From Moraxellaceae bacterium (GTDB taxonomy: Bacteria > Pseudomonadota > Gammaproteobacteria > Pseudomonadales > Ketobacteraceae), in assembly GCA_002402125.1 (NCBI GenBank), contig NVVG01000245.1:607-5958 (forward strand): a DNA stretch of 5,352 bases, given 5' to 3'. Every line of letters begins with the position of its first letter. Position 1 is the first letter of the stretch. The notes below the pieces were generated by a model. It did no database searches, had not been told where the DNA came from, and worked only from the letters and a program-made list of their open reading frames with translations. The translations under genes and the position numbers were made by a program. Positions 4,328 through 5,352 of the stretch are shown here, piece by piece.

Positions 4328-5352
4328 ATGAAACTAAACAAAAACAGCCATGGTTTTAGTCTTATTGAAGTGATGGTCGCCTTGTTGATATTGGCAGTAG
4401 GCATTTTAGGGATTTCTAAATTGCAAGTTACCTTGATTCGAAATAGCTCAGATGCCAATCAACGATCAGTTGCTGTTTCAGTAGCACAACAGAAAATTGA
4501 TGATTTAAGAAGTTTTGCTCATTTAACGCTGGGCACATCTACCGATGCAATTCCTGATGTGTGGACCATAGGCATCGCGGCTAACTTATTATCCTTTGCT
4601 CATATTGCAGACAATACCGGCGGCTCGATCGCCGCCACAACATCAAACGTAGGCAATTACACCTATAACCTAAGTTGGGACGTGACCGATTATTATTATA
4701 CTGGCGATCCTTCAATTGCAACCACACCGGTTCCTGGCGGAACCGCCATCGATTTTAAACGTGTTGACGTGACGGTGGCCTGGACAGATGAAGCTGGCAA
4801 TACACAGAATATTTCATTAGAAACCGTGCTAGATTCTTATGCACCAGCTCTAACTGCGCTTTCCGACAACGCCACGTCGGGGGGCACAACACCACACGTA
4901 TCCTATACACCGGAAATCGCTCCCGATGTTATTGATATTGAAGTAGATAGCGGTGGTAACCATTTTCGCCAGACGAGCAAGCCTTTCCCCGATGCGGTGC
5001 AAACAGGCCCAAGTGCTAATGTAATAGTTAGTTTTGAGGTGATAACTTATCACGAAGATCCCCTTAATTCTGGTCAATTCTTTCCCGACATTCAGGAAGA
5101 GTTTGTGACTGTCGATTGTGAGTGTCAGTTCTCAACAACCAGTGCCACTGCCTTGTCGCCATCCCATGTGATATGGCTGGATATAGCTCAAACTAGAGCT
5201 GATAATGTCGGTGGTGAATTTACAAAACAAACTGCTACACAGACAGGCAATGCCAATGCGGTGGATGAGATTTGTGATACCTGCTGTAATGACCACCATG
5301 ATGCAACGGCATCAGCAGTGAAATATGTGGCTGGCACTGCGAGCGGTAACCA
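4328..5352 (+). CDS. pilV: PilV-like minor pilin with long C-terminal extension (runs off right edge)
   Basis: The frame is open for 341 codons to the window edge. The leader MKLNKNSHG is followed by FSLIEVMVALLILAVGILGISKLQ, then a V-A-x-Q-K-x-x-DLR helix. The LIEVMVALLILAVGILG run is the PilV signature. The N-terminal pilin domain runs to about residue 168 and closes with VTVAWTDEAGNTQNISLETVL, a typical PilV ending. Beyond it lies an extension of at least 173 residues, absent from ordinary PilV (about 170-200 aa), with TPEIAPDVIDIEVD, SKPFPDAV, C264-E-C266 and the cluster C316-D-T-C-C-N-D-H-H-D325. No Cys occurs in the first 263 residues. AGAGGAG sits 6 bases before the ATG, and the gene follows pilX by 17 bases. 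The end and total length are unknown. I recall similar extensions in marine gammaproteobacterial PilV-like proteins but cannot verify this here. Confidence 0.85.
   Translation, partial: MKLNKNSHGFSLIEVMVALLILAVGILGISKLQVTLIRNSSDANQRSVAVSVAQQKIDDLRSFAHLTLGTSTDAIPDVWTIGIAANLLSFAHIADNTGGSIAATTSNVGNYTYNLSWDVTDYYYTGDPSIATTPVPGGTAIDFKRVDVTVAWTDEAGNTQNISLETVLDSYAPALTALSDNATSGGTTPHVSYTPEIAPDVIDIEVDSGGNHFRQTSKPFPDAVQTGPSANVIVSFEVITYHEDPLNSGQFFPDIQEEFVTVDCECQFSTTSATALSPSHVIWLDIAQTRADNVGGEFTKQTATQTGNANAVDEICDTCCNDHHDATASAVKYVAGTASGN

Noticed and set aside
4850..5077. 75-codon minus-strand frame inside pilV
   Set aside because: The PilV frame is continuous through it and carries a coherent domain; there is no independent support for the antisense frame.
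1874..5352. Type II secretion pseudopilins (GspH-GspJ-GspK-GspI) in place of type IV pilus minor pilins
   Set aside because: The PilW, PilX_N and PilV signatures and the two neighbouring PilE-type pilins fit type IV pili better, and no other secretion genes are present. The kinship of the families leaves a small doubt.

Overview
The window is a type IV pilus minor-pilin locus from a gammaproteobacterium. The organism call rests on the set of families (PilE, FimT/GspH, PilW, PilX, PilV, DUF4124), the moderate GC content and a perfect CRP/Vfr-type palindrome. I cannot name a genus. Everything that reads as a real gene is pilus-related: seven prepilins with class III leaders (short basic leader, Gly, hydrophobic stretch, usually Glu at mature position 5) and one small secreted DUF4124 protein.

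Minus strand. A likely operon reads right to left: the DUF4124 protein (667-1065), a PilE-type pilin with a GTG start (166-594), and a FimT/GspH-like prepilin that runs off the left edge (1-115). It is headed by a CRP-like site (1148-1163) placed about 62 bases upstream of a predicted start, behind an extended -10 promoter (1100-1128). A second, separate PilE-type pilin (1306-1701) lies upstream on the same strand and has no promoter that I can identify with confidence.

Plus strand. A tight operon diverges from the second pilE: FimT/GspH-like (1874-2398), PilW (2407-2991), an oversized PilX (3012-4310) and an oversized PilV-like protein (4328 to beyond 5352). Gaps are 8, 20 and 17 bases, each with a good ribosome binding site. 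Its promoter, TTGTGA-N17-TATAAT, carries a run of seven G in the spacer. The best guess for the next gene beyond the edge is pilY1, but it is not in view.

How the genes fit together. In characterised type IV pili, FimU/PilV/PilW/PilX (with PilY1) form the priming and tip complex, and PilE joins it to the pilin shaft. Here the same set appears, but the order (PilV after PilX) and the protein sizes (short PilW, GspK-sized PilX, PilV at least 341 aa) depart from the Pseudomonas arrangement. The exported domains are rich in paired cysteines, with a recurring C-x-C motif in three proteins. There is also an EF-hand-like loop in PilW and a Cys/His cluster in PilV. The most interesting point is this elaborated, possibly metal-binding and disulfide-stabilised pilus tip. 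The intergenic stretches (1066-1305 and 1702-1873) hold the regulatory sites and nothing else that I can support.
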